NCBI RefSeq assembly: GCF_003096355.1 | Contig: NZ_QEKI01000003.1 | Span: 372,001-436,000, forward strand | DNA length: 64,000 nt | Source of the DNA: Pontibacter virosus | GTDB taxonomy: Bacteria; Bacteroidota; Bacteroidia; Cytophagales; Hymenobacteraceae | Direction: 5' to 3' | Part shown: positions 27,767 to 37,437 of the stretch, piece after piece | Layout: each line of letters begins with the position of its first letter | How positions within the stretch are numbered: the stretch's first letter is position 1 | Notes under the pieces: model-generated | Told to the model about the DNA's origin: nothing | What the model saw: the letters and a program-made list of their open reading frames with translations, nothing else | Database searches by the model: none | Translations under genes and position numbers: made by a program

Positions 27767-28138
27767 TTAGCTTCGGTTTCTGATCCAGCCGACCACTTCT
27801 CCTGCCACTTTCGCCAATATGATGGGCAGAAGTAGTATGACCAGGGTAGTGGCTATAACAGGTCGCAGGCCCATTTGCATGATCAGTTTCCTGACCACCT
27901 TACTTCGTAGTTCGTCTAACACGAACCGGCCGGCTTTCGTCATGGGCTTGCCTTTGAGTACTTCCAGAACACCTCTCCAGTTGCCGTGTTCAATTTGCCT
28001 TTTCAGAAAGCCCAGTACCGTGTCTTTAGTTATCAGGAAAGCTTCTGTCAGTTGCTCCTGCCGTATTTTTCCCCAATGTAACAGTGAGCGGAGCTTGGCG
28101 TCAGTGTTCTTCGGTATGTAGGCACTCATGTGTATCAT
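27767..28138 (-). CDS. Hypothetical protein with C-terminal membrane helix
   Basis: The 123-residue protein (or 120 from the second ATG at 28129) has a basic helical N-terminal part and one C-terminal TM helix (PVIATTLVILLLPIILAKVAGEVVGWI). It resembles a tail-anchored protein. I recognise no family. Upstream is a 280-bp AT-rich gap before the divergent ispG. Confidence 0.65.
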   Translation of the reverse strand: MIHMSAYIPKNTDAKLRSLLHWGKIRQEQLTEAFLITKDTVLGFLKRQIEHGNWRGVLEVLKGKPMTKAGRFVLDELRSKVVRKLIMQMGLRPVIATTLVILLLPIILAKVAGEVVGWIRNRS

Positions 28139-28419
28139 TTCTGTTTGTTTGAATTAGTATTCTGTGCGTATGCTGATCCAATTTCAATTATCTTTAACGT
28201 TAGCCTGCTTGTTTTATACAACAATATACTGATAATTTCATCCATCACTATACCTAAACGATTCTGATAGTTTGTTTGCATACACGAATCCTGCCACAAA
28301 AATTGCCGCACTTACCTCTGTTTAAAATAATGATGCTAAATTTACGCTGTACGCCTGTTGAACAAAGCAGGTCTGAATTAAGTTAAGAGAAGGAAGCTTT
28401 AGCGAAGGCCCATTTATAT

Positions 28420-30393
28420 ATGAACAAGATCTATTGCCCCAACCTGACAGCATATAAACGCAGAGAAACCATTAAGGTACAGATTGGCGACGTGCCCATG
28501 GGGGCTCATCACCCGATCAGGGTGCAATCCATGACAACCGTGGACACCATGGACACGCTGGGCTCTGTGGAGCAGTGCATCCGCATGATCGAGGCAGGCT
28601 GTGAGTACATCCGCATCACCGCACCTAGCATCAAGGAGGCTGAAAACCTTCGCCACATAAAGAAGGAGTTGCGCCGCCGTGGGTATAACACCCCACTGGT
28701 AGCCGATATACACTTTACGCCAAATGCTGCTGAGGTGGCAGCCCGTATCGTCGAGAAGGTCCGCATTAACCCGGGCAACTATGCCGATAAGAAGAAATTT
28801 GAGGTAATTGAGTACAACGACCAGACCTACCAGGCGGAGCTGGATCGCATTCGGGAGCGCTTTGTGCCGCTGGTTCGCATCTGCAAAGAACATGGAACCG
28901 CCATGCGTATCGGTACCAACCATGGTTCCTTGTCCGACCGCATTCTGAGCCGCTACGGCGACACGCCTTTGGGTATGGTGGAGAGTGCGTTGGAGTTTTT
29001 GCGCATTTGCGAAGACGAGCAGTACTACAACATTGTCATCTCCATGAAAGCCTCGAACACGCAGGTAATGGTGCAGGCCTACCGACTATTGGTCCAGAAA
29101 CTGGAAGAGGAGGGGCTGAAGCCATACCCACTGCATTTGGGCGTAACAGAAGCTGGAGAAGCGGAAGATGGCCGCATTAAGTCTGCCGTAGGTATAGGTA
29201 CCCTGCTGGAAGACGGACTGGGTGACACCGTGCGCGTGTCTCTGACGGAAGCACCGGAAGCCGAAGCGCCAGTAGCCAAAGCACTCATCGACCGCTATAC
29301 CTACCGGGCAGAAAAAGCACAGCCGATCAAGCCGATTTGTAACATCCCGATCGATCCGTTTCAATATCATCGCCGCGAAACAGGAGAAGTAGAAAACGTC
29401 GGAGGTCAAAACGTGCCACGCGTGCTGGCTGACCTGAGTCAGTTGCGTGATATACAGTATGCTGACCTGAAAAGCGTCGGCCACCTGTATTCTATGCTGC
29501 TGGATAAGTTCAATATGAACGACCTGGGAGCAGACTATATTTATACTGGCGACCATCCGATCAACTTCATGTTACCTAACGGACTGAAGGAAATCATCAA
29601 TTACGTGCCGTGGCAGTTAGTAGAAGATCAGGAGCATCGGCATCCTATGCTCACGGCAAAGCAGTACCTGGAAGCCACCCATCTGCATCCGAAACTGAAC
29701 TTCATTGAAACGGATGTCAGTGGTATCACCGAGGATTTAATGGAGCGTTTGAAGCAGGACCCTACGGCGGTGCTGGTGCTTTATACCTCTAATGAGCATG
29801 CTATGCCTGAGCTGCGCAAGTGTTTCTTCCGCCTGATAAACAATGGCATAAACACGCCTGCCATCATCAAGCGTTCATACGGTGCGCTGACACCAGATGA
29901 GGTACAACTGTACGCATCTACCGATGTGGGCGGCTTGCTGATTGATGGATTAGGAGACGGTATCATGCTGGGCACGGAATTGTTGCCTGCGCAGGAAAAA
30001 GGAGCCTGGTTGAGCACGATTGAGAAACTGAACAACCTGAGCTTCGGCATCCTTCAGGCTGCCCGCACCCGCATGAGCAAGACTGAGTACATCAGCTGCC
30101 CAAGCTGCGGTCGTACTTTATTCGATTTGCAGGAGACGACCGCTATGATCCGCAAAAGAACCGATCATCTGAAAGGTGTGAAGATAGGCATCATGGGGTG
30201 CATCGTGAACGGCCCGGGTGAAATGGCTGACGCCGACTATGGCTATGTAGGTGTCGGGAAAGACAAGATTGCTCTCTACCGTGGTCAAACTGTTGTCAAA
30301 AAGTCTGTTCCAGCCGACAGGGCGGTGGATGAATTGATAGAGTTGATCCGGGAGGACGAAAAGTGGATTGAACCTGTGCAGCTGGAAGCATAA
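28420..30393 (+). CDS. ispG: 4-hydroxy-3-methylbut-2-enyl diphosphate synthase, long form
   Basis: The 657-residue enzyme is the large, plant- and Chlamydia-like form. An N-terminal TIM barrel has PIRVQSMTTVDTMD and VADIHFTPNAAEVAA. An inserted domain of about 250 residues (residues ~285-540) follows. The C-terminal 4Fe-4S domain has CPSCGRTLFDLQ and MGCIVNGPGEMADADYGYVG. It reduces MEcPP to HMBPP in the MEP isoprenoid pathway. Short forms are ~370 residues, so the insert is substantial but normal for Bacteroidota. It is followed by the small DUF6728 gene. Confidence 0.97.
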   Translation: MNKIYCPNLTAYKRRETIKVQIGDVPMGAHHPIRVQSMTTVDTMDTLGSVEQCIRMIEAGCEYIRITAPSIKEAENLRHIKKELRRRGYNTPLVADIHFTPNAAEVAARIVEKVRINPGNYADKKKFEVIEYNDQTYQAELDRIRERFVPLVRICKEHGTAMRIGTNHGSLSDRILSRYGDTPLGMVESALEFLRICEDEQYYNIVISMKASNTQVMVQAYRLLVQKLEEEGLKPYPLHLGVTEAGEAEDGRIKSAVGIGTLLEDGLGDTVRVSLTEAPEAEAPVAKALIDRYTYRAEKAQPIKPICNIPIDPFQYHRRETGEVENVGGQNVPRVLADLSQLRDIQYADLKSVGHLYSMLLDKFNMNDLGADYIYTGDHPINFMLPNGLKEIINYVPWQLVEDQEHRHPMLTAKQYLEATHLHPKLNFIETDVSGITEDLMERLKQDPTAVLVLYTSNEHAMPELRKCFFRLINNGINTPAIIKRSYGALTPDEVQLYASTDVGGLLIDGLGDGIMLGTELLPAQEKGAWLSTIEKLNNLSFGILQAARTRMSKTEYISCPSCGRTLFDLQETTAMIRKRTDHLKGVKIGIMGCIVNGPGEMADADYGYVGVGKDKIALYRGQTVVKKSVPADRAVDELIELIREDEKWIEPVQLEA

Positions 30394-30497
30394 GGCTATA
30401 CCCGGCTATCCACTCGCCTAGATTATTTGTTAAGGATTGAGCATGTGACAACAGCAATTTGTGGCCGCATGTATTTTAAAATATTATTTACCGCACT

Positions 30498-30662
30498 ATG
30501 AAAGGATTATTTGATTTTACAGAAGTGGCTACCTACTTCTTTCGCAAAAAGGACCCGAATCAAAAAACTAACTTTAATCTTCGGGCCATGCACACCATCA
30601 ACAAGATCTCGATTCTGATGTTTTTGGCTGCCATGATATATTTTGTCATTAAACATTGGTAA
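30498..30662 (+). CDS. Small DUF6728-like membrane protein
   Basis: A 54-residue frame starts with MKGLFDFTEVATYFFRKKDP. It continues with a soluble segment (NFNLRAMHTINKISI) and ends in one TM helix (LMFLAAMIYFVIKHW). I believe this pattern is the conserved Bacteroidota DUF6728 family. It is likely translated: codon use and the membrane helix look real, and its stop lies just before the MmcQ-like gene. Confidence 0.75.
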   Translation: MKGLFDFTEVATYFFRKKDPNQKTNFNLRAMHTINKISILMFLAAMIYFVIKHW

Positions 30663-30674
30663 GTGCCTTTCGCT

Positions 30675-31019
30675 GTGAATATTGAAGACTTCAGGGATTA
30701 CTGCCTAGCGAAACCTGGCACTACGGAAGAATTGCCTTTTGATGAAGACACGCTTGTATTTAAGGTAGGTGGTAAGATGTTTGCCCTATGCAGCCTGTCT
30801 GAGTATAGGAAAGGGATAGCACTAAAATGCAATCCGGTACATGCTGTTGTGTTACGTGAGCAGTATGCACAAATCTTACCCGGCTATCACATGAATAAAA
30901 AGCATTGGAACACAGTGCTTCCCTTAGCTGGCTTGGAGCCGGATTTCCTCAAGTCGCTTATTGACCATTCCTATACCTTGGTGGTGGCAAATCTACCGAA
31001 AGCGCTGAAGCCACTTTAA
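30675..31019 (+). CDS. MmcQ/YjbR-family protein
   Basis: The 114-residue protein matches the MmcQ/YjbR (CyaY-like fold) family: N-terminal IEDFRDYCLAKPGTTEELPFDEDTLVFKVGGKMFAL, then LKCNP, and MNKKHWNTV near the C-terminus. The family is described as double-wing DNA-binding-like, with unknown cellular role. I chose the GTG at 30675 (giving MNIEDF), which matches family N-termini. An upstream GTG at 30663 is possible. Confidence 0.9.
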   Translation: MNIEDFRDYCLAKPGTTEELPFDEDTLVFKVGGKMFALCSLSEYRKGIALKCNPVHAVVLREQYAQILPGYHMNKKHWNTVLPLAGLEPDFLKSLIDHSYTLVVANLPKALKPL

Positions 31020-31230
31020 ACGCTTTTTTTCAAAAAAAATTATAAGCCGTATAAATTTTTTTTGTGCTAATGAATGACTGATATTTTGACAATTCCCGCA
31101 CAAACACGCATTGGATTATAACACAAGATATATTTTTTTGCCTGTTTGTGAGTGTTTGGCATTAAAACCTACTCAAAGCATTCTAAATGCATATCTGAAG
31201 GTAAGAAAACTGCGAAGAAAGTTGCAACGT

Positions 31231-31246
31231 ATATAAAAGTTTATAT
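31231..31246 (+). promoter_or_regulatory. Palindrome upstream of the MarR gene (candidate operator)
   Basis: ATATAAA-AG-TTTATAT is a 7-bp perfect inverted repeat 42 bp before the MarR start codon, within a 270-bp AT-rich gap. MarR proteins typically bind ~16-20 bp palindromes near their own promoter; function here is inferred. Confidence 0.45.
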
Positions 31247-31288
31247 GTATATTAAGATCTATTTCGCAACTATTCACCCTATCTCACT

Positions 31289-31795
31289 ATGCAATCTCAA
31301 CGCGATGTAGGCATATTTGCCTACAGAAATGAATGGCAAAATGCCAGTCTAAACATTATCCTAACAAACAGTTTGCTGATTAACAGTTACGAAGAGTTTT
31401 TTAAAAAATATGACGTAACTGGCCAGCAGTACAATATTCTGCGCATTCTGCGCGAGCACTATCCTAAGCCGGTATCCACTTCGGTATTGCGCAATAATAT
31501 GCTCGACAAAATGTCAGATACCTCCCGGTTGGTTGGTCGCCTCAAAACCAAAGGCTTGGTGGAGGTGGAGCGTAACATCTCTGACAAACGTCTGGTGAAC
31601 ATCGTGATTTCCGACAAAGGATTCAGTCTACTGGATCAGATAGGAAATGACTTGTACAAGCTAGACAACCTGCTACAGGGGCTGACTGAAGAAGAAGCAA
31701 CCACGTTAGCTGGTCTGCTTGCAAAAGCACGGGAGTCGATTTCTACAGCAGAAAATCGTCTGTCACCTGCTCTCCAGTTTAACGAGGCTGTTTAA
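31289..31795 (+). CDS. MarR-family transcriptional regulator
   Basis: The 168-residue protein has the MarR winged-helix layout. The recognition region is GQQYNILRILREHYPKPVSTSVLRNNMLDKMSDTSRLVGRLKTKGLVEVERNISDKRLVNIVISDKG (the DKR wing motif is visible at residues ~99-101). Dimerisation helices follow. It lies alone, with an AT-rich upstream region holding a palindrome and a strong terminator just after. Its targets cannot be inferred from neighbours. Confidence 0.93.
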   Translation: MQSQRDVGIFAYRNEWQNASLNIILTNSLLINSYEEFFKKYDVTGQQYNILRILREHYPKPVSTSVLRNNMLDKMSDTSRLVGRLKTKGLVEVERNISDKRLVNIVISDKGFSLLDQIGNDLYKLDNLLQGLTEEEATTLAGLLAKARESISTAENRLSPALQFNEAV

Positions 31796-31811
31796 GAAGC
31801 TCCGGACCAAA

Positions 31812-31848
31812 CAAAAAAGGATAGCCAATAAGGCTATCCTTTTTTGTT
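31812..31848 (+). terminator. Terminator of the MarR gene
   Basis: A 15-bp perfect stem (CAAAAAAGGATAGCC with its complement) has a 5-nt loop and ends in TTTTTTG. Confidence 0.92.
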
Positions 31849-32031
31849 TTTAGGCTATGTAAGTAATGATAAATTGATACGGTTAGCACAAGGCATTAAG
31901 GCAGACCTTCTAACACTAGCAATCTATAGTGAATTGTAAAATTCACTGCCCATTTTAGCCCATCAGGTAATACAAAATACAGGAGCGGTGCTTGATATGC
32001 TTTTTGCTATTATGACAAAATATGAAGAGGT

Positions 32032-32077
32032 ATGAAAAACCAAAAGCCGCCAGATTTGGGGTCTGAGCGGCTTTTGG
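32032..32077 (-). terminator. Terminator of leuS
   Basis: On the minus strand an 11-bp stem (CCAAAAGCCGC with GCGGCTTTTGG) has a 16-nt loop and ends in TTTTTC, 26 bp after the leuS stop. Confidence 0.85.
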
Positions 32078-32102
32078 AAAGTTAGTGGTAAGATGGAAAT
32101 CC

Positions 32103-34874
32103 TTATACCACCACGTTGATGATTTTGTTAGGGACGATAATAATTTTCTTTGGTGTTTTTCCTTCCAGGAATTTAATGATCGTTTCGTCAGCCAATACTG
32201 CTTTTTCCATGTCCTCGCGTGGCGCGTCGGTGGCAAAAGCAAGCTTTCCTCGTGTTTTGCCATTTACCGATACCGGATACTCAAACGTGTTTTCAACCAG
32301 GTACTTCTCATCCCAAGTCGGAAAGGAGGCGAACGTAATGCTCTCTTTGTGACCTAGCTTCTCCCAAATTTCCTCCGCAATGTGCGGTGCGTAAGGGGCC
32401 AAGGCAATGGTAAGAGGCTCCAGAATAGCCCGCTTGTTCGTCTTAAGGGGCGTTAGCTCGTTCACGCAGATCATGAAAGTGGCAACCGAAGTGTTAAACG
32501 AAAAGCGCTCAATGTCTTCTTCTACCTTCTTCACTGTCTTGTGCAACGACTTCAACTCAGCAGCTGTCGGTTCTTCATCAGTCACGGCAAAGTTACCATC
32601 GTTGCTATGGAAGAGATTCCAGAAACGCTTCAGGAACTTAGTCACGCCATCCATGCCGTTGGTGTTCCAAGGCTTGAACTGCTCCAGTGGCCCTAGGAAC
32701 ATCTCGTACATGCGCAAGGTATCGGCGCCATTGCGTTCTACCAGTATATCCGGGTTCACCACGTTATACTTTGACTTCGACATCTTTTCGATCTCAACGC
32801 CGCAGATGTACTTGCCATCTTCCAGCACAAACTCAGCATTGGCGTTTTCCGGTCTCCAAGCTTTGAAGGCCTCCAGATCCAGTTCGTCGTTCTCCACGAT
32901 ATTCACATCCACGTGCAGGGGAGTGGTGTCGTACTGCTTGCGCAGGCCAAAAGATACGTAAGTGTTGCTGTCCTTCACGCGGTACACGAAGTTAGAGCGA
33001 CCTTGGATCATGCCTTGGTTGATCAGCTTTTTGAAGGGCTCCTGTTCTACCACCAGTCCCAGGTCGAACATGAACTTGTTCCAGAAGCGGGAGTAGAGGA
33101 GGTGACCTGTCGCGTGCTCGGCGCCACCCATGTACAAGTCCACATTGCGCCAATATTCCACCTTGGCTTTGTCGGCAAAGGCCTGATCGTTCTGTGGGTC
33201 CATGTAGCGGTACCAGTACCAGCTCGAGCCTGCCCAACCCGGCATAGTGCTCAGTTCATATTCGTACTGATCCTGATATTTCCAGTCTACGGCGCGGCCC
33301 AGCGGAGGCTCACCTGTCTCGGTTGGCAGGTAGGCGTCGATCTTTGGTAACTCTAGCGGCAGCTCGTTCTCATCGAGCAAGTGCGGTATACCGTCTTTGA
33401 AGTATACAGGCACCGGCTCACCCCAGTAGCGCTGACGGCTGAACACGGCATCGCGCATACGGAACTGCGTGCGGCCTTTGCCCACGCCCAGTTCTTCGGC
33501 TTTGGCTATACCTGCAATGATCGCATCTTTTACCTCCAGTCCGTTCAGGAAACCTGAATTGATGATTTTTCCCTCTTTGGCAGCATAAGCCTCTTCCTCC
33601 AGATTACCGCCAGCTACCACTTCACGGATAGTCAGGTTGAAGTGCTTGGCAAAAGCGTAGTCACGGGAGTCGTGGCCCGGAACGGCCATCACAGCACCGG
33701 TACCGTAGCCAGCCAACACATAATCGGCGATCCAGATCGGCACACGTTCTTCGGAAATCGGGTTGATGGCGTAAGCTCCGGTAAATACACCGCTCACGGT
33801 TTTCACGTCGGTCATACGCTCACGCTCCGAGCGGTTTTTGGCCACGTTCACATAAGCTTCCACCTCGGCGCGATGGTCATCTGTTGTGATTTCATCTACC
33901 AATTCGTGCTCTGGTGCCAGCACCACGAAAGTGGCACCGTAAATCGTATCAATACGTGTTGTGAAGACTTTGATCTTCTCGGAAGCACCGCCTTCGATGG
34001 CAAAGTCAAGCTCAGCACCCACTGATTTGCCTATCCAGTTGCGCTGCATTTCTTTCACCGGCTCCGGCCAGTCGATGGTGTCGAGGCCCTGCAATAGGCG
34101 CTCGGCGTAGGCGGTGATTCGCATCATCCACTGGCGCATCAGTTTGCGCTCTACCGGATAACCGCCGCGCTCAGAAAGACCGTCTTTCACTTCGTCGTTG
34201 GCCAGCACCGTACCCAGGGCAGGGCACCAGTTCACCACAGCGTCGGCTACATAAGTCAATCTATACTTGAGAAGTGTCTCCGCTTTCTCCTGCTCGTTCA
34301 TTGCTTTCCAATCTTCGGCCGAGAAGGCAGGGGTGTCTTCGTCGCAGGCAGCCTTGATGCTGGCGTTTCCGTTTGCCTCAAAGGCAGCGATCAGTTTATC
34401 AATGGACTCTGCTTTATCGGATGTATAGTTATAGTAGCTGTTGAACAGCTGCATGAAGATCCACTGCGTCCACTTGTAATAGCTTGGATCGGAAGTGCGT
34501 ACTTCGCGCTCCCATTCGTAAGAGAAACCGATGTTCTTGAGCTGCTCAATGTAGCGGCCAATGTTCTGCTCCGTTGTGATGGCGGGATGCTGGCCCGTTT
34601 GGATGGCGTATTGCTCGGCTGGCAAACCAAAGGCGTCGAAACCCATCGGGTGCAGCACGTTAAATCCTTTGGAGCGTTTGTAGCGGCTCACGATATCAGA
34701 GGCGATGTAACCGAGTGGGTGTCCTACGTGCAGACCCGCCCCAGATGGGTAGGGGAACATATCCAGCACATAATACTTCGGCTTATCGGTGTTTTCATTG
34801 GCTTTAAAAGTCTGGTTCTCTTCCCAGTAACGCTGCCACTTCTTCTCTATCTGATTGAAATTATACTCTGACAT
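32103..34874 (-). CDS. leuS: Leucyl-tRNA synthetase
   Basis: The 923-residue class I synthetase is full length. The HIGH-type motif is LHVGHPLGY (about residues 47-55) and the KMSKS loop [10 protein letters not shown] is near residue 700. The editing domain shows [20 protein letters not shown], and the C-terminal anticodon-binding domain is intact. It charges tRNA-Leu. A terminator follows the stop. The 354-bp upstream gap carries intergenic repeats rather than another gene. Confidence 0.99.
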   Translation of the reverse strand: MSEYNFNQIEKKWQRYWEENQTFKANENTDKPKYYVLDMFPYPSGAGLHVGHPLGYIASDIVSRYKRSKGFNVLHPMGFDAFGLPAEQYAIQTGQHPAITTEQNIGRYIEQLKNIGFSYEWEREVRTSDPSYYKWTQWIFMQLFNSYYNYTSDKAESIDKLIAAFEANGNASIKAACDEDTPAFSAEDWKAMNEQEKAETLLKYRLTYVADAVVNWCPALGTVLANDEVKDGLSERGGYPVERKLMRQWMMRITAYAERLLQGLDTIDWPEPVKEMQRNWIGKSVGAELDFAIEGGASEKIKVFTTRIDTIYGATFVVLAPEHELVDEITTDDHRAEVEAYVNVAKNRSERERMTDVKTVSGVFTGAYAINPISEERVPIWIADYVLAGYGTGAVMAVPGHDSRDYAFAKHFNLTIREVVAGGNLEEEAYAAKEGKIINSGFLNGLEVKDAIIAGIAKAEELGVGKGRTQFRMRDAVFSRQRYWGEPVPVYFKDGIPHLLDENELPLELPKIDAYLPTETGEPPLGRAVDWKYQDQYEYELSTMPGWAGSSWYWYRYMDPQNDQAFADKAKVEYWRNVDLYMGGAEHATGHLLYSRFWNKFMFDLGLVVEQEPFKKLINQGMIQGRSNFVYRVKDSNTYVSFGLRKQYDTTPLHVDVNIVENDELDLEAFKAWRPENANAEFVLEDGKYICGVEIEKMSKSKYNVVNPDILVERNGADTLRMYEMFLGPLEQFKPWNTNGMDGVTKFLKRFWNLFHSNDGNFAVTDEEPTAAELKSLHKTVKKVEEDIERFSFNTSVATFMICVNELTPLKTNKRAILEPLTIALAPYAPHIAEEIWEKLGHKESITFASFPTWDEKYLVENTFEYPVSVNGKTRGKLAFATDAPREDMEKAVLADETIIKFLEGKTPKKIIIVPNKIINVVV

Positions 34875-34918
34875 AGTTTATCCTGTAATCGCTTGATCTA
34901 AACAAGCTGCTAAGATAC

Positions 34919-35190
34919 GTTAAATTGCTAAATGGTTAAATTGTTGATTACTGATTGTTAATTGTCGGATGTTTGAATTGTTAGTGAATAGTGGTTGTGC
35001 GAAAGGTACAGATGAAGCGGGCCTTGGAAGCTTTTTAAAAGTTGTGATGCTCCAGGTATAGGCATCCTGTTTGGCGATAGTATTGCGAGATGTTAGATTT
35101 TGTATCAACTCCTAAAGTGCGAATAATTATAAATCAAAAAAATTGTGTGAATACCATTTAACAATTTAACTATGTAACAATTTAACAATG
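34919..35190. repeat. Gene-free 354-bp gap (34875-35228) with TTAAATTG-type inverted repeats
   Basis: The 17-bp segment at 34919-34935 recurs inverted at 35154-35170 with one mismatch. A longer 27-bp comparison against 35164-35190 matches at about 24 positions. The core phrase GTTAAATTG is shared with the element at 17991-18144. The centre is non-coding, and I see no RNA gene. The right end abuts the promoter of the DsbA-like gene. Confidence 0.6.
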
Positions 35191-35196
35191 AATAAA

Positions 35197-35204
35197 TACC
35201 TTTG
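35197..35204 (+). promoter_or_regulatory. -7 promoter box of the DsbA-like gene
   Basis: TACCTTTG fits TAnnTTTG, 24 bp before the ATG at 35229. It overlaps the in-frame TTG at 35202, which argues against that earlier start. Confidence 0.6.
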
Positions 35205-35228
35205 CACTTTGAAGCAAAATGGAATACG

Positions 35229-35879
35229 ATGGAAAAATACGATCTGCTGGATGTGCCGCACCTGATCTATGTGATGGACCCGATGTGCTCGTGGTGCTAT
35301 GGATTTGCGCCGGTGCTGCACAGGCTCAAAAAGGAACAGGAAGGTAAGCTGAACTTTAAGCTGGTACTGGGGGGATTGCGCCCGGGTACTACTGAGCCGA
35401 TGGGGGATGAAATGAAAGCCGCTATTAAGCAACATTGGCAGGAAGTAGAGAAGGCGACAGAACAGACTTTTGATTTCGGCTTCTTTGAGCGGGAGAGCTT
35501 TGTGTATGATACAGAGCCGGCTTGCCGCGCTGTGGTGACCATGCGTTACCTGCAGCCTGAAAAAGAGCTGGAGATGGCAGAGGAAGTACAACGTGCCTTT
35601 TATGCCCGCAATAACGACGTGACCAAAGCCGAAGTGCTCGCAGAGATCGCATTGGGATTAGGTATAGCGGAAGACACTTTTCTGGAGAAGTTTCACTCCG
35701 ATGAAATGAAAGAGAAAACGCAGCAGGATTTCCTGATTGCCCGGCACCTGCAGGCCAACGCTTTCCCAAGTGTATACCTGCTCGTTGGCCACAACCTGAG
35801 TCTGCTTAGCCGTGGCTATTATTTATACGATGCGCTGAAGGCCAAATTGGAAGAAGCCCTGAAAGGGGCACAACATTAA
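35229..35879 (+). CDS. DsbA-family thioredoxin-fold protein
   Basis: The ~216-residue protein has a DsbA/FrnE-like fold with the active-site CxxC in DPMCSWCYGFAP (about residues 20-28). A helical insert follows, and then the cis-Pro-type segment NAFPSVYLLVG. No signal peptide is visible, so it is probably a cytosolic dithiol oxidoreductase. It begins at the ATG at 35229. The DUF1003 gene starts 1 bp after its stop, so they form an operon. Confidence 0.88.
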   Translation: MEKYDLLDVPHLIYVMDPMCSWCYGFAPVLHRLKKEQEGKLNFKLVLGGLRPGTTEPMGDEMKAAIKQHWQEVEKATEQTFDFGFFERESFVYDTEPACRAVVTMRYLQPEKELEMAEEVQRAFYARNNDVTKAEVLAEIALGLGIAEDTFLEKFHSDEMKEKTQQDFLIARHLQANAFPSVYLLVGHNLSLLSRGYYLYDALKAKLEEALKGAQH

Positions 35880-35880
35880 A

Positions 35881-36576
35881 ATGAAAACCGCTGTCTGCCA
35901 CCTTACCAAAAGGCATCTCCCTCTAAACCAACTGGTGCTGGGAGCCAGCATCCGGCGGCCTATCTTTAAGCTGATTCAAGCCGACTACCCTGATTTCACA
36001 GATGCATCTTATGTAGCGGCGGGGAATTTAAACAAGTACCGAAAGATATATCTGGAGCAACTGTTGGAAAAAGAACTGGGCGAGATCTCGGATCTGGAAA
36101 AGGAGGTGCTCGACAGTATACAGGAAAACGAATTGCTATCTTCCAACATCGAAGAGGAGTTACAGGAAAACCTGTCGCTAGGAGACCGTATGGCCGACAG
36201 GATCGCTACCTTTGGTGGCAGTTGGACGTTCATCCTGGCTTTCTTTGGGTTTATCCTGCTCTGGATGATGGTGAATGTATACCTACTCGCAACACGCCCT
36301 TTCGATCCGTACCCCTTCATTTTGCTCAACCTGATCCTTTCCTGTCTGGCAGCCATACAAGCACCGATCATCATGATGTCCCAAAACCGTAAAGAGGTGA
36401 AAGACCGGCAGCGGTCGGAGTATGATTACCAAGTGAACCTGAAGGCAGAATTAGAGATTCGATTGCTGCACGAAAAGATCGATCACCTGATCGTGCATCA
36501 GAACCAGCGCTTGCTCGAAATTCAACAGATACAGGTAGATCTGATGGAAGACATCCTCAACCGCTGGCGGAAATAA
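35881..36576 (+). CDS. DUF1003 membrane protein
   Basis: The 231-residue protein has a soluble N-terminal half and then the DUF1003 core. The core has two TM helices (GSWTFILAFFGFILLWMMVNVYLL and PFILLNLILSCLAAIQAPIIMMSQNR) followed by a cytosolic coiled coil (residues ~175-231). The domain is conserved but of unknown function. It is translationally adjacent to the DsbA-like gene. Confidence 0.9.
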   Translation: MKTAVCHLTKRHLPLNQLVLGASIRRPIFKLIQADYPDFTDASYVAAGNLNKYRKIYLEQLLEKELGEISDLEKEVLDSIQENELLSSNIEEELQENLSLGDRMADRIATFGGSWTFILAFFGFILLWMMVNVYLLATRPFDPYPFILLNLILSCLAAIQAPIIMMSQNRKEVKDRQRSEYDYQVNLKAELEIRLLHEKIDHLIVHQNQRLLEIQQIQVDLMEDILNRWRK

Positions 36577-36582
36577 TGGGCC

Positions 36583-37320
36583 TTACTCGCTTTCACTGAG
36601 TACGGTAGCCAGCGGATTCACACCGTTCCACAGGCCATGGCTCTCCACAGGTATAAAGCGGGCAAACAATTCTTCGCTATACCACTTTTCAGCCCGTGTA
36701 CGCCTGATCACTTCTTTGTGCAAATCACCGCGATAGGCATAAGTTTTCATGGCCTCCATCGACTCCCATACACTAAAAGTGGCCTGCCGGATCAGGGGAA
36801 GTTCGCCGAGCCCAATAGAACAAATCAGTCCTTTGGCTTCTTCCAGCGCTCTGCTCACCTTCGGCGTAAAACGCCAGAACTGAGGTAACGCCAGCCAATT
36901 AATAGAGGCTCTGGTTAATACTGCTACCGGCCCATCATACTGCTTTTCCGTCAGTTGTGGTGTAAAGGGTTGCACACCGTCCCACAGACCATGCGCTTGC
37001 ATAGGTTGTAGCTTCACCGTCCAGATTTCGGATGCATGCAGCCTGTACTCCAGCATCAATTCAGAGCGCTCCAGAAACTCGTCAGCAGCCTCTTCGCTTT
37101 CCCAGGTGCACATCAGGCCATATCTGCGAAAGTTAGGTTTGATGCTGAAGCCTTTGCCCTGGCCGCTGCCTAATAATTTGTAGAATAATAATCCGGGGAT
37201 TTGATCTAGTTCGGCGCCTTTGGTGCCCATTTGAGCCAAACCCCAACGGATATGGCCTTTCCGAAAACCGAAAAGCGTCAGGGTGGTTAGTCGATCGGAC
37301 TGTGGGGTAATTTGTCGCAA
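36583..37320 (-). CDS. crtA: Spheroidene monooxygenase-like protein (CrtA family)
   Basis: The 245-residue protein matches the CrtA family: LTTLTLFGFRKGHIRWGLAQMG, IPGLLFYKLLGSGQGKGFS, VAVLTRASI, the AEKWYSEELFARF motif and a late LWNGVNPL. CrtA homologues oxidise acyclic carotenoids at C2, fitting a pigmented bacterium; the substrate here is unknown. No other crt gene is in the window. The start appears to be TTG at 37320, since no suitable ATG precedes the family homology. Confidence 0.82.
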   Translation of the reverse strand: MRQITPQSDRLTTLTLFGFRKGHIRWGLAQMGTKGAELDQIPGLLFYKLLGSGQGKGFSIKPNFRRYGLMCTWESEEAADEFLERSELMLEYRLHASEIWTVKLQPMQAHGLWDGVQPFTPQLTEKQYDGPVAVLTRASINWLALPQFWRFTPKVSRALEEAKGLICSIGLGELPLIRQATFSVWESMEAMKTYAYRGDLHKEVIRRTRAEKWYSEELFARFIPVESHGLWNGVNPLATVLSESE

Positions 37321-37373
37321 GGGATTCGGTATTAAATGGTAAGTACAAATGCAATTTACAAAACGAATAAACC

Positions 37374-37409
37374 AAAAACACCTGCCGAACCGATTTGTTT
37401 GGCAGGTGT
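37374..37409 (-). terminator. Terminator of the PNPOx-like stress gene
   Basis: A 9-bp stem (ACACCTGCC with GGCAGGTGT) is followed on the minus strand by TTTTGG. Confidence 0.7.
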
Positions 37410-37437
37410 CTGGAGTTATTTTTAGCTGTTACTACAA

